Positions 1 through 10,400 of a stretch of 64,000 bases of DNA are shown piece after piece. Source of the DNA: Flagellimonas sediminis (lineage in GTDB: Bacteria; Bacteroidota; Bacteroidia; Flavobacteriales; Flavobacteriaceae). Each line of letters starts with the position of its first letter. Positions within the stretch are counted from its first letter, which is position 1. A program made the position numbers and the translations under genes. Location: positions 744,001-808,000 of the forward strand of contig NZ_JAAAMI010000001.1 of NCBI RefSeq assembly GCF_010500845.1. The letters are read 5' to 3'. A model generated the notes under the pieces. That model saw only the letters and a program-made list of their open reading frames with translations, did not search any database and had not been told where the DNA came from.

Positions 1-758
1 TCTGGAATGGTAAACTCAATTTTTTGCCCCTTTTTCACTTTTAAAATGTCTCTTTCGAAAACCGTGAGCTCCAAATGGACATGCTCGTTGTTGATGATTT
101 CCAAGATTTCGCTGGCTGGGGATACATAGCTTCCCATGGAAACGTTCATCTTGGTCACACTACCTGAAATCGGAGCATAGATGTTAGCCAGTGAGCTGAT
201 GGAGCCTTTCTCCACTTGGCTGGGAGAAATGTTGAGCATCTGCAATTGCTCCCTCAACCCTTGGTATTGGGCCTTTGCAGTCTCATAGTTGCTCTTCGCC
301 TGAAGGAAGTTCTTTTGCGAAGCAATCTTTTCATCGAACAAGGTCTGGTTTCGCTCGAACTCGGCTTTTAGAAAATCCAGTTGGTTATACACCTGAAGAT
401 ATTCCTGTTGCATTTGCACGAACTCCTGATTTTCCAGGGTCACCAACGATTGGCCTTTTTTTACCTTGTCGCCTATTAAAAGTGGCGTCTTTTTTACGAA
501 TCCCCCCATAAAGGCCATCACACTGGCCCTGTTTTCCGGTGGCACATCGATCATGCCCGAGGTTTCCACCACATCGGGAAAACTTCTTTCTTCCAAACCG
601 CCCAAAACAAAATTGTTGGCGGAAAATTGGTCTTGGGTCACCACTATGGCATCGGATTCCGTTTCGGCATCCGAAGTGGTGGTTTCGTTGTTCTTGTTGC
701 CACAGGCTGTCATTACTAAAAGGAAAACGGTGGCGTAGCTATAGATGATATTTTTCAT
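1..758 (-). CDS. RND efflux periplasmic adaptor (CzcB/CusB-like), 3' end outside window
   Basis: Membrane-fusion protein that should join the inner-membrane pump encoded just upstream to an outer-membrane channel. About 252 residues are visible; the reading frame stays open to base 1, so the C-terminus lies outside the window. The start is the ATG read from 758. It opens with a lipoprotein signal ending in the lipobox MTAC, so Cys19 is probably lipidated. There follow a biotinyl-lipoyl-like half (around GDKVKKGQ), a long alpha-hairpin rich in Glu, Gln and Lys, and the second lipoyl half (ANIYAPISGSV). Stop of the pump gene and start of this gene are two bases apart, so they are one operon. 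The pump subfamily points to divalent heavy metals such as Zn, Co, Cd or Cu; the exact metal is inferred only. Confidence 0.85.
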   Translation of the reverse strand, partial: MKNIIYSYATVFLLVMTACGNKNNETTTSDAETESDAIVVTQDQFSANNFVLGGLEERSFPDVVETSGMIDVPPENRASVMAFMGGFVKKTPLLIGDKVKKGQSLVTLENQEFVQMQQEYLQVYNQLDFLKAEFERNQTLFDEKIASQKNFLQAKSNYETAKAQYQGLREQLQMLNISPSQVEKGSISSLANIYAPISGSVTKMNVSMGSYVSPASEILEIINNEHVHLELTVFERDILKVKKGQKIEFTIP

Positions 759-760
759 TG

Positions 761-3700
761 TTATAATGTTATGGTCAAGTAATTAATGGCGATCACGGTC
801 TGATTATATTGGTTGAGCACATCCAGGTAATTCAACTGGATTTCGTAGGCATTCTCCAAACTTTGGATGTATTGGAAAAAGTCGATTTCCCCATTACTGA
901 AATTGCCCGAGGCCGCTTTTAAGATCTGTTCGGACAGTTGCCCTCCCTCTTCTTCATAATAGGAGAGTTCCTTGGCTTGTTGCTCCAATTGCTGCAAGAG
1001 GGTCTTGTGTCGTTGGGAGGTGGTAATACTGATTTCCTGGTTTTCCATAGCCGTGATCTTGGTCTGGATCTTTGAGGATTTCACCTTGTTGCTATGTCCG
1101 AAGAAAAACAGGGGAACCCTCAATCCCAATTGCACACCGTACAGGGAAGTGCCAAGGCCTTTGTTGGTCCCACGGAAATACTCCAGATCGATGTCCGGCA
1201 ACAATCGGTTTTCTTCCAACCGTTTTTGGGCATTGCTCAGTTCTTGGCGCTGCTCTAGGAAAGTAGTTTCCGCTTCCAACAGACCAGAGGTATTCAAGAC
1301 CGATAATTTTTCAGGTTTTTCTATGGCAATATCCAAGGTATCGCCACTTTGCACCAAACTGATAAGCAAGGCCTTCGCGGTCAGTATTTCCTGCTGGACC
1401 TTGGCGTAGGTATTGGCAATTTGCCGTTGTTTGGCCTGTGCGGTCACCTTTTCCAGATAATTGGTCTCGCCGAGCTCAAAACGCCGGTCCGCCGCATGGG
1501 CAAACTGGGAGTAAATGCTATCCAGTGTATGGTACATTTTGGCTTTTTGATTCAATGTCTGGTATTCGTAATAGGCAGTGCTCAGCGATTGGAACAAGGT
1601 TTTTTTCCTGAGTTCCAAAGCTGATTTTTGCAGCTCATAGTTCGATTTTTGCACCTTGCTCTTGGCTCCGTACACCGTTGGAAATTCCAACATCTGTTTG
1701 GCCCCGAAGACCTTTAAGGGTTCCCCGTTCAAAGCAAGGTTGTTCTCATCGTATTGATAGTAGAAATCGGTCTTTTCCAATTGAAAGGCGGCTCCCTTCA
1801 GTGCATCGGCCTGGTCTACCATCAAAGACCCTGCTTGTAAGCCCTTGTTGTTTTTCAAGGATAGGGCCTTCAGGTCTTCCAAATGCAATTTGGACTGGGA
1901 AAATCCAGAAAACGAGATCAATAAGAGGATAAGCGTCAGTCCTTGGTTTTTCAACATCTTTTTCCTTTTTCTTCTTTCTCTCATGCCTTTGAACTTAATA
2001 TTATGGGAATAGGCATATAACACAGGCAACACCACCAAGGTGAGCATGGTAGCCGTAACCAAACCGCCGATGACCACTGTGGCCAAAGGACGTTGCACCT
2101 CTGCCCCTGCATTGGTGGATACCGCCATGGGCAAAAAGCCCAAGGCTGCGGCCGAAGCGGTCAACAATACGGCACGCAACCGATCTTTGGTTCCTTGTTT
2201 GATCAGGTCTTCCATGGAATCGAAATCCTTCCCCTTCAATTCCTTGAAATGCTCAATAAGTACGATACCATTTAGTACCGCAATACCAAAGAGTGCAATG
2301 AAACCGACTCCCGCTGAAATACTGAAGGGCATTCCTCTAAGCCATAGCAGAAGTACCCCTCCAACTGCAGATAGCGGAATAGCCGAGAAGATCAATAAAG
2401 CCTCTTTAACAGAATGGAAAGCAAAGTACAACATGATGAAAATGAGCAGCAATGCGATGGGCACGGCGATCATCAACCTTGCCTTTGCGTTCTGCAAGTT
2501 TTCAAATTGTCCGCCATAGGAAATGGTGTACCCGGTAGGCAGTTTGATGTTGTTATTGATTAATAGTTGAACATCGTCCACTACGGATTGCAAATCGCGG
2601 TTTCTCACGTTGATACCGACCACGATCCTTCTGCGGGTATTGTCCCTGGATATTTTGGCAGCACCTTTTTGATAGGTGATCTCTGCCAATTCGCTCAGCG
2701 GAATTTTACCTCCGGAGGGGATGTCCACATATAGATTCTTAAGGTCGGAAATATCTTGTCGACTGATTGAGTCCAGACGAACGGCCATATCAAATTGACG
2801 CTCTCCCTCAAAGACACTGCCCACTATCTTACCGGCAAACCCCATGGACACCATTTCGTTCAGGTCGGCAATATTGAGTCCGTGGCGTGCTATTTTTGCT
2901 CGATTGAAGGAAACGTTCATCTGCGGTAGTCCTTCCACTTTTTCAACGGTAATGTCGGAAGCTCCCTCCACATGTTCGATGAGTTGCTTGATTTCGTTCG
3001 CCTTTTTGTTCAAGGTCTCGAGGTTTTCCCCAAATATCTTGATGGCGATATCTGCCCGAACCCCAGTGATCAACTCGTTGAAGCGCATCTCGATGGGTTG
3101 GGTAAACTCCACTTCCATTCCGGGAATCACGGAAAGGGCTTCCTTAAACTTGTCTGCAAGCTCATCTTTGGTCTCTGCGGACACCCATTCCGATTTTGGT
3201 TTAAGGGAAATGATTACGTCACTTTCTTCCATGGACATGGGATCCGTGGGTACTTCGGCAGCTCCAATTCGGCTCACTACCTGATCCACCTCGGGGAATT
3301 GGTCCATTAGTATTTTTTCGATTTTGGTTGTGGTCTCCACCGTTTTGGCCAAGGATGTGCCCGTTTTCAAAATGGGTTGGATTACAAAATCCCCTTCGTC
3401 CAAAGTCGGCACAAATTCACCCCCCATCGTTGTAAAGAGGAGCATGGCCCCCACCAATAATGCCGCCGCAACGGAAAGTACCAATTTCTTGCTTTCCATG
3501 GCCCAGTGGATGACGGGTTCGTATTGTCTATTGATCCAGTTTACCAAACGCGCGGATATCCCTTTGGATTCATTCTTGCTCGGCTTCAGGAATAAAGCAG
3601 AAGCAACCGGAACATAGGTAAAACACAACAAAACCGCTCCAAGTAGGGCAAAACTGAAGGTCAATGCCATCGGTTTGAACATCTTGCCTTCAACTCCACT

Positions 3701-5110
3701 AAGGGAGAGGATGGGGATGAACACGATAAGAATGATCAACTGCCCAAACACTGCGGAATTCATCATTTTGGTGGCTCCTTTCACCGTAATCTCATCCTTT
3801 AGGGTTTGGATTTCATGCTTGCCCAGATTGGCCAACTCACCTTGTTTTTGAGTGATTTGGAAAGCGATAAACTCCACGATGATCACCGCTCCATCGATGA
3901 TGATACCAAAGTCTATGGCCCCGAGACTCAGCAAGTTGGCATCGACCCCAAAAGTATTCATCAGGGTGAGGGCGAACAACAGACAGAGGGGAATCACGGA
4001 GGCCACTACAAGGCCTGAACGCCAATTTCCCAAAAGCAGGACCACCACAAATATTACAATGAGGCACCCTAGAATAAGGTTCTCCGTTACGGTAAAAGTG
4101 GTTCTTCCGATCAGTTCGCTCCGATCCAAAAAGGGATTGATGTATACCCCTTCGGGCAGTGCTTTGGAGATATTGGCCACTCTTTCCTTAACCGCTTCGA
4201 TCACCCTCTTGGAATCGGCATCTTTCAACATCATGATCTGGCCCAGTACTTTTTCCCCCTCACCGTTTCCAGTTATGGCACCAAAGCGGGGAGCACTTCC
4301 AAATCCGACCTTGGCAATGTCCTTAATATAAATGGGTATTCCGTTTCGCGTTGTCACCACAATGTTTTCAATGTCCTTTAGGTTGGCCACCAAACCTTCC
4401 CCACGGATAAAATAGGCTTGGTTCACCTTTTCAATATACCCGCCCCCTGCAATACTGTTGTTTTTTTCCAATGCGGTGAACACCTCGGTGGCAGCAATGT
4501 CCAGTGCGTTCAGTTTTTGGGTCTGGATGGCCACTTCGTACTGTTTGAGGTGACCTCCCCAGGTATTGACCTCGACTACACCGGGAATGCCGGAAAGCTG
4601 CCGTTTTACGACCCAATCCTGTATGGTCCTGAGGTCGGTAGAGGTGTACTGGTCCCTGTATTTGGGTTCCACATCCAAGATGTATTGGTAAATTTCACCC
4701 AACCCAGTGGTTATGGGGCCCATTTCAGGGGTTCCGAATCCTTCCGGGATACGTTTGGAGGCCGATTTGATTTTTTCAGCGATAAGCTGCCGGGGCAGAT
4801 AGGTTCCCAAGTTGTCTTCAAAGACAATGGTGACCACTGAAAGGCCAAATTTGGAGACCGATCGAATTTCCTTTACCCCAGGTAGATTTGCCATTTCCAA
4901 CTCTACCGGGTAGGTGATGAACTGTTCCATATCCTGGGTGGACAAACTACTGGAGGTGGTAAGTACCTGCACTTGGTTATTGGTCACGTCCGGAACGGCA
5001 CCAATGGGAATCTGTGATAGGGAGTATAGTCCCAGTAACGCAATAAATAAAGTAAAGAGCAGAACAATGAATTTGTTCTTTATGCTAAATGTGATAATTT
5101 TTGAAAACAT
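761..5110 (-). CDS. CusA/CzcA-family heavy-metal RND pump fused to a TolC-type outer-membrane channel
   Basis: 1449-residue fusion. Residues 1 to about 1040 are a full CusA/CzcA pump: N-terminal TM helix, periplasmic porter domains, and the TM4 charged motif DFGIIIDGAVIIVEF expected for proton-driven heavy-metal RND pumps. The motif PTDPMSMEESDV is typical of this subfamily. Residues from about 1052 (codon at 1957) form a TolC-like outer-membrane factor of about 400 residues that begins with what looks exactly like its own signal peptide (MLKNQGLTLILLLISFSGFSQ-like). CusA-TolC fusions are known in Bacteroidota, so this is not read as an assembly error. The protein would export metal cations from periplasm or cytoplasm to outside, with the adaptor downstream and the His-rich protein upstream. 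Confidence 0.9.
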   Translation of the reverse strand: MFSKIITFSIKNKFIVLLFTLFIALLGLYSLSQIPIGAVPDVTNNQVQVLTTSSSLSTQDMEQFITYPVELEMANLPGVKEIRSVSKFGLSVVTIVFEDNLGTYLPRQLIAEKIKSASKRIPEGFGTPEMGPITTGLGEIYQYILDVEPKYRDQYTSTDLRTIQDWVVKRQLSGIPGVVEVNTWGGHLKQYEVAIQTQKLNALDIAATEVFTALEKNNSIAGGGYIEKVNQAYFIRGEGLVANLKDIENIVVTTRNGIPIYIKDIAKVGFGSAPRFGAITGNGEGEKVLGQIMMLKDADSKRVIEAVKERVANISKALPEGVYINPFLDRSELIGRTTFTVTENLILGCLIVIFVVVLLLGNWRSGLVVASVIPLCLLFALTLMNTFGVDANLLSLGAIDFGIIIDGAVIIVEFIAFQITQKQGELANLGKHEIQTLKDEITVKGATKMMNSAVFGQLIILIVFIPILSLSGVEGKMFKPMALTFSFALLGAVLLCFTYVPVASALFLKPSKNESKGISARLVNWINRQYEPVIHWAMESKKLVLSVAAALLVGAMLLFTTMGGEFVPTLDEGDFVIQPILKTGTSLAKTVETTTKIEKILMDQFPEVDQVVSRIGAAEVPTDPMSMEESDVIISLKPKSEWVSAETKDELADKFKEALSVIPGMEVEFTQPIEMRFNELITGVRADIAIKIFGENLETLNKKANEIKQLIEHVEGASDITVEKVEGLPQMNVSFNRAKIARHGLNIADLNEMVSMGFAGKIVGSVFEGERQFDMAVRLDSISRQDISDLKNLYVDIPSGGKIPLSELAEITYQKGAAKISRDNTRRRIVVGINVRNRDLQSVVDDVQLLINNNIKLPTGYTISYGGQFENLQNAKARLMIAVPIALLLIFIMLYFAFHSVKEALLIFSAIPLSAVGGVLLLWLRGMPFSISAGVGFIALFGIAVLNGIVLIEHFKELKGKDFDSMEDLIKQGTKDRLRAVLLTASAAALGFLPMAVSTNAGAEVQRPLATVVIGGLVTATMLTLVVLPVLYAYSHNIKFKGMRERRKRKKMLKNQGLTLILLLISFSGFSQSKLHLEDLKALSLKNNKGLQAGSLMVDQADALKGAAFQLEKTDFYYQYDENNLALNGEPLKVFGAKQMLEFPTVYGAKSKVQKSNYELQKSALELRKKTLFQSLSTAYYEYQTLNQKAKMYHTLDSIYSQFAHAADRRFELGETNYLEKVTAQAKQRQIANTYAKVQQEILTAKALLISLVQSGDTLDIAIEKPEKLSVLNTSGLLEAETTFLEQRQELSNAQKRLEENRLLPDIDLEYFRGTNKGLGTSLYGVQLGLRVPLFFFGHSNKVKSSKIQTKITAMENQEISITTSQRHKTLLQQLEQQAKELSYYEEEGGQLSEQILKAASGNFSNGEIDFFQYIQSLENAYEIQLNYLDVLNQYNQTVIAINYLTITL

Positions 5111-5188
5111 GATTCATAGGGAATGATAGCATTATAGATTCAATAAGGCTTCGTAAAAAGTGCCCAGTTATGGCTGGGAGACTATGAA

Positions 5189-5587
5189 TTATGCTTGTTT
5201 GGGAGGCTGGAACAACCCGTCGCCCCATACTTGGGAGTCCGACATCTGATAATGGAAATTTCCCTTTTGGGCAACCGGAATTTCTGAACGGGACCCCATA
5301 AAAGGATTGGAATCCATAACAAAGACCAACTGTTGGAAACATTGGGACTGATGCTGAAAAGGCAACTTTTCATGATCTTTTTGTTCTTCTTGGTGCTTTT
5401 GGCTATGGGAGGCTTTTAATTCGCCGTAATGTTTTGAGAGGAAAACCGTAAAATTGTCACCATATTCCTCACTGTGGAATTTGTAATGTTCCACCAATTG
5501 CCCCAATTCCACCAAATCCGTAAAATGGATATTGATGCTCTGGAGCAAAATGAGCATTGCTGTTAATATGGTAATAAGTCTGTTCAT
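5189..5587 (-). CDS. small exported His-rich protein of the metal efflux operon
   Basis: 132 residues, not recognised as a named family. The N-terminus is a hydrophobic signal-like segment (MNRLITILTAMLILLQSI). The middle is rich in His, Glu, Gln and Lys (SHSQKHQEEQKDHEKLPFQHQSQ), which would suit metal binding in the periplasm. It lies 78 bases upstream of the CusA-TolC gene on the same strand and is probably the first gene of that operon. Small proteins of this kind commonly precede efflux pumps in flavobacteria; the metal-binding role is inferred from composition and position. Confidence 0.7.
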   Translation of the reverse strand: MNRLITILTAMLILLQSINIHFTDLVELGQLVEHYKFHSEEYGDNFTVFLSKHYGELKASHSQKHQEEQKDHEKLPFQHQSQCFQQLVFVMDSNPFMGSRSEIPVAQKGNFHYQMSDSQVWGDGLFQPPKQA

Positions 5588-5673
5588 CCTGACAACGTAA
5601 AATTACGATAATCGGAAGTAGGATGAATACTTAATCAGTAATTTAGAATGAGTCTGATTATATTGGTAATGAA

Positions 5674-7425
5674 TTAGTTGATGTTCAAAATCACCGCTTG
5701 GAACGGTTTCATTTTTATGGAATCGTCAATAATTTGAAGGTCATTATAATTATTTATAATAATTGGGGATTTGGCCCAACCTACCTCAAGGCTAATATCG
5801 GAACTTTCTTTAGAAAAGTTTAACAGGGTCAAAAGCGTTTTGTCCCCCAAAGTTCTGGTATAGGCGTAAATGCTAGGATGTTCAGGTGCAAAAAGCTCAT
5901 AGCTTCCATAGACCAGAACGGGATTTTGCTTTCGAAGTGTTGTCAATTCCCGAAAATGATTCAGTACGGAACCGGGATTGGAGTTCTCCTTTTGTACGTT
6001 GATGTCGATATAATTAGGATTGACCGGAAGCCAAGGGGTTCCCAAGGTGAATCCTGCATTTTCGGAATTGTCCCACTGCATTGGGGTGCGCCCATTGTCC
6101 CTGGAACCAAAATTGAGTTTCTTCATGAACAAGTCCATATCCTCACCTTCGGACAATGCTTTTTGATAGCCATTGATGGCTGCAATGTCCTGATATTGTG
6201 TAATGGTATCAAAATCAATATTGGTCATTCCAAGTTCATCCCCATAATAGCAATAGGGAGTGCCTCGCATGCTCAAAATAAAGGTATTCAACAATTTGGC
6301 CGAGGCACTTCGGTATGCTTCGCTGTCATTGCCCCATCGACTTACCATTCTGGCTTGGTCATGGTTGGCCAAAAAAATGGAAAGCCATCCGTCTTTGTTA
6401 AATTCCTTGTCCCATTTGCTGAACACTTCCTTCATGGTTGCCAATTCATATCCCTCATATTTGGGAATATCCACCCCTTCAAAGGCATAGGCCATATTAA
6501 GCTCTTTTCTGTCCCGATCTACCAATTTATGGGCATCATCAAAATTACGGCCGGCGCCTTCGGCAACGCTCATGACATCATATTTACTAAAAACTTCTTG
6601 GTTCATTTCCTTCAGATAATCGTGGAGCCCATCCTGCATGGCATAGTATTGAATGAAGTCCTTCTCAAAACCATCGGGAAATTCAGGATAGGTGGTATCC
6701 TTGGCCGCAAACTGAAAGGCATCCAACCGAAAACCGTCCACGCCCTTATCGGCCCAAAATCGCAAAATATCATAAACCTCTTGACGCACTTTTGGATTGG
6801 ACCAATTGAGGTCGGGTTGTTGTTTGGCAAAATAATGAAGGTAGTAGGCATTGGTCAGTGAGTCATACTGCCAAGCATCTCCCTTGGGGTCGAATAAACT
6901 ATAGCGATAAGGAGGTTCCCCTTTTTCGGCCGGCCACCAATGGTAATAATCACGATAGGGATTGTCCCGAGAGCTTCTGGATTGTTTGAACCATTCATGT
7001 TCATCACTACTGTGGTTTACCACAATGTCCAGGACCAATTTGATGTCACGCTCATGCAGTCCGGCCAATAGGGCATCAAAGTCATCCATGGTTCCGAATT
7101 CTTCCATGATGCCACGATAGTCGCTTACATCATAACCGTTATCGGCATTGGGCGAGCTATAGATGGGATTGAGCCAAACGGCCGTTACTCCCAAACTTTT
7201 AATGTAATCGAGCTTTTCTATGATACCTTTTAGGTCGCCGACACCATCACCATCCGAATCCTTGAAACTACGGGGATAAATCTGGTAAACGATGGCCTCT
7301 TTCCACCATTCGGCATTTTGAACAGAGGTAGTGGTCTGCGGGTTGTTGTTTTGCTTACAGGAATTGGACACCACCAATATTATAAAAAGGCAAATCACCA
7401 ATCGTATTGAGGAACGGTTCATCAC
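5674..7425 (-). CDS. lipoprotein alpha-glucosidase, glycoside hydrolase family 13
   Basis: 583 residues. It hydrolyses alpha-linked glucosides at the cell surface or in the periplasm. A lipoprotein signal ends at Cys23 (VSNSC). The GH13 barrel starts near residue 40 (WWKEAIVYQIYPRSF). Catalytic residues are visible: nucleophile Asp235 in GFRLDAF, acid/base Glu289 in SVAEG, and transition-state Asp356 in FLANHDQAR. DVVVNH-type region II is present as DIVVNHSS. The small C-terminal beta domain is complete. The layout matches oligo-1,6-glucosidase/alpha-glucosidase enzymes rather than alpha-amylase, but alpha-1,4 versus alpha-1,6 preference cannot be read from sequence. No SusC/SusD pair is next to it, so it is not part of an obvious polysaccharide utilisation locus here. 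Confidence 0.9.
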   Translation of the reverse strand: MMNRSSIRLVICLFIILVVSNSCKQNNNPQTTTSVQNAEWWKEAIVYQIYPRSFKDSDGDGVGDLKGIIEKLDYIKSLGVTAVWLNPIYSSPNADNGYDVSDYRGIMEEFGTMDDFDALLAGLHERDIKLVLDIVVNHSSDEHEWFKQSRSSRDNPYRDYYHWWPAEKGEPPYRYSLFDPKGDAWQYDSLTNAYYLHYFAKQQPDLNWSNPKVRQEVYDILRFWADKGVDGFRLDAFQFAAKDTTYPEFPDGFEKDFIQYYAMQDGLHDYLKEMNQEVFSKYDVMSVAEGAGRNFDDAHKLVDRDRKELNMAYAFEGVDIPKYEGYELATMKEVFSKWDKEFNKDGWLSIFLANHDQARMVSRWGNDSEAYRSASAKLLNTFILSMRGTPYCYYGDELGMTNIDFDTITQYQDIAAINGYQKALSEGEDMDLFMKKLNFGSRDNGRTPMQWDNSENAGFTLGTPWLPVNPNYIDINVQKENSNPGSVLNHFRELTTLRKQNPVLVYGSYELFAPEHPSIYAYTRTLGDKTLLTLLNFSKESSDISLEVGWAKSPIIINNYNDLQIIDDSIKMKPFQAVILNIN

Positions 7426-7494
7426 AATTAAATTATGCGCTATGTTCCTTAAAGATAGGTGATTTGCCTGAAATCATACCGTTAGGAAATCCTG

Positions 7495-10400
7495 TTAGTC
7501 CAAATTGATGGTGGCGCTACCATTTTTTTCCAAAAAGGCATTCACTTTTGGAAGTTGTTTTTCCAAAGTACTGTTCAATTTTCCGATATGGATATCCAGT
7601 TCCTTTGACAGCTCATCAAAAACAACGTAGGATGCATCGGTGGGTTTGGCATCGCCATTTTCAATACTACGTTGAAGGGAAATGAACCTGTTGTTCAGTT
7701 TTATCGGGAAGTTCAAGGGATCCTGTCCGGACTGGTTCCTCACTTGGTAAAGGTCTTCCTCCACAACGGTCAGGGGCTCCATAAGGTCACCTGAAAGTTT
7801 TTTGAACTGCTTGCTTGAGATTCCTTTGCCGATACTGTCCAATTGCTTGCGGATACTTCTGATCTGGATCACTGCCTCGTTGGCAATACTTGCCTTTTTG
7901 GTAATCTTGGAAGCCAATTCAAATTGTTTATCAAGATCTTCTTCCGTGATGCCTTTTAAGTTGGGATCCATGACCACATTAAAGGGCAATTCCTGTACCA
8001 CTTCATCTCCTACTTTCATTCTGACCTTGTAAGCGCCCAGTGGTGCCTTAGGTCCATTTTTGACCGATCCGCCCCAAATGATGATGCCATCAAAAGTAGT
8101 GGGGCCGGGATATCTTAAGTTCCAAGTAAAGGTATTGATGCCCTTGGCCGTGGTGGGTTTGGTACTGCTTCCCCTGCTGTACCAAGAATCGTCATCATCT
8201 TTTTTGTATTTAGGCTGATTCCCTCCAAAGGAATCAATCAATTCTCCTTTGGCATCCAGTATTTCAAAAGTGATGGTATCTACCTGTTCCTCCAGAAAAT
8301 ATTGGAAGTTGGCATTGTAAATACCCCGGATGGCATCGGTTGGTTTAAAGAGGACATTTTTTTTGCTTTTCAGTTCGGGGGAATATTCACGAAGGGGTTG
8401 AATGTCGTCCAAGATCCAGAATCCCCTACCATGTGATCCCAAGACCACGTCGTTGTCTTTGATGACCAAATCCCTGATCGGGGTATCAGGAAGGTTCAAT
8501 TGAAGGGACTGCCAGTTATCCCCATCATTGATGGAAAAATAGACCCCGTGTTCCGTGGCTAAGAAAAGAAGGCCTTCTCTTTGATGGTCTTCGCGGATGG
8601 CCCTTGCAAAATGCCCTTTTTCAATTCCGGTAATGATCTTGGTCCAGGTTTTACCATAATCGTGCGTCTTGAAAACATAGGGTTCACGATCATCAACCTG
8701 ATAACGGTTGGCGGCTACATACAAAGTGCCCGGATTATGGATAGATTCATCAATAATACTGACCCTAGAGAATTTCGGAAGGTCTTTAGGTGTAATATCC
8801 GTCCAAGTTTTACCACCATCACGGGTAATGTGGATCTTACCATCGTCAGATCCTGCCCAAATGGTATTGATGTCGTGATTGGATGGCGCCAATGCAAATA
8901 CCGTGGCATAAATCTCCGGACCGTTCATATCCATGGTTATGATACCACCGGTTTTGCCCAAAGTCTCTGGGTCGGCATATGTAAGATCTGGACTTATTTT
9001 TTCCCAAGTTTGTCCATCATTAGTTGTTTTCCAAACGTGTTGGGAGCAGGTATACATCACATTGGGGTCTTTGGGAGCGAACATGATTGGGAAAGTCCAT
9101 TGCCACCTTTCGGGAAGGGCACTTGCGGGCTCTCCGGAGAAAAAACGAGGATATACCTGTATGTCTCTTGTTTGGCCATTGCTTCTATCATAACGGGTCA
9201 ACAAAGCACCTTGGCTGCCCGCATAAAATATATCGGGGTTGGTAGGACTCTGCGTGATCCATCCACTTTCACCACCACCCACGGCATAATACCATCCATG
9301 GTTGGGTCCTCGGGCCTGCATAAAATCCCAACCATCGCTAGGAATGGCCAAAGTACTATTGTCTTGTTGTGCACCAGCAACATGATAGGGAACATCACTG
9401 GTGGCCATAACATGGTAAAGCTGTGTTGTGATATAATCCTGTTCTGTCCAGCTTTTTCCTCCGTTGAGACTCACCACACCACCACCATCGTTGCTACTGA
9501 TCATCCTTTCCGGATTGTTGGGATCGATCCACAGATCGTGGTTGTCGCTATGGGGTGTATTAATGGTTACATCAAAGGTTTTTCCTCCGTCTGTGGACTT
9601 GAAAAAGCCAACGTTCAACCCATAGATTACATCTTTATCCTTGGGGTCTGCATAAATTCTGGAATAGTAGAAAGCACGTTGTCTCAATTTACGTTCATTA
9701 TTGGTAAGCTCCCAAGTTTTACCCCCGTCATCCGATCTAAAAACACCACCTTCATTGGCTTCCACAATGGCCCATACCCTGTTGGAATCCACAGGAGAAA
9801 CCGTCACCCCGATTTTCCCGATAGGACCCTTAGGCATACCAACATTTTGGGTCAGATCGGTCCACGTTTCACCACCATCCGTTGATTTCCAAAGCTTACA
9901 ATCAGGGCCTCCTCCCCACATTTTCCAAGCTTTTCGGTACACTTGCCATGTACTGGCATAAAGGGTATTGGGGTTATTTCTGTCAATGATTAAATCGGCC
10001 GCGCCAGCTTTATTGCTTACATAAAGTACCTTTTTCCAGGTAGCTCCACCATCTATACTTTTAAAAACGCCACGCTCTTCATTGTCTCCATAGGGGTGAC
10101 CAAGGGCCGCAACGTACACTATATTTTCGTTGGTTGGGTCAACACGTACCCTGGCAATGGCCTGGGTTTCTTCCAAGCCTATATGCGTCCAGGTTTTGCC
10201 CCCATCGGTGGTTTTATACACACCATCCCCTTGGGTAATGCTTCCCCGGAGTTGGGTTTCGCCCATTCCAATATAGACCACATCCGGATTGGTCTCGGCC
10301 ACCGCCACGGCACCAACGGAAGAACTGGTTACCTGTCCATCCGTAACACAATTCCAGGTATTACCGCCATCTACTGTTTTCCAAAGACCGCCACCTGTGG

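Noticed and set aside
5878..6861. 327-codon + strand open frame
   Set aside because: Antisense to the alpha-glucosidase with intact GH13 catalytic motifs; no signal, domain or promoter on the + strand.
8581..9885. 434-codon + strand open frame
   Set aside because: It is antisense to the BNR-propeller gene, whose minus-strand frame shows repeated Asp-box motifs; the + product has no domain.
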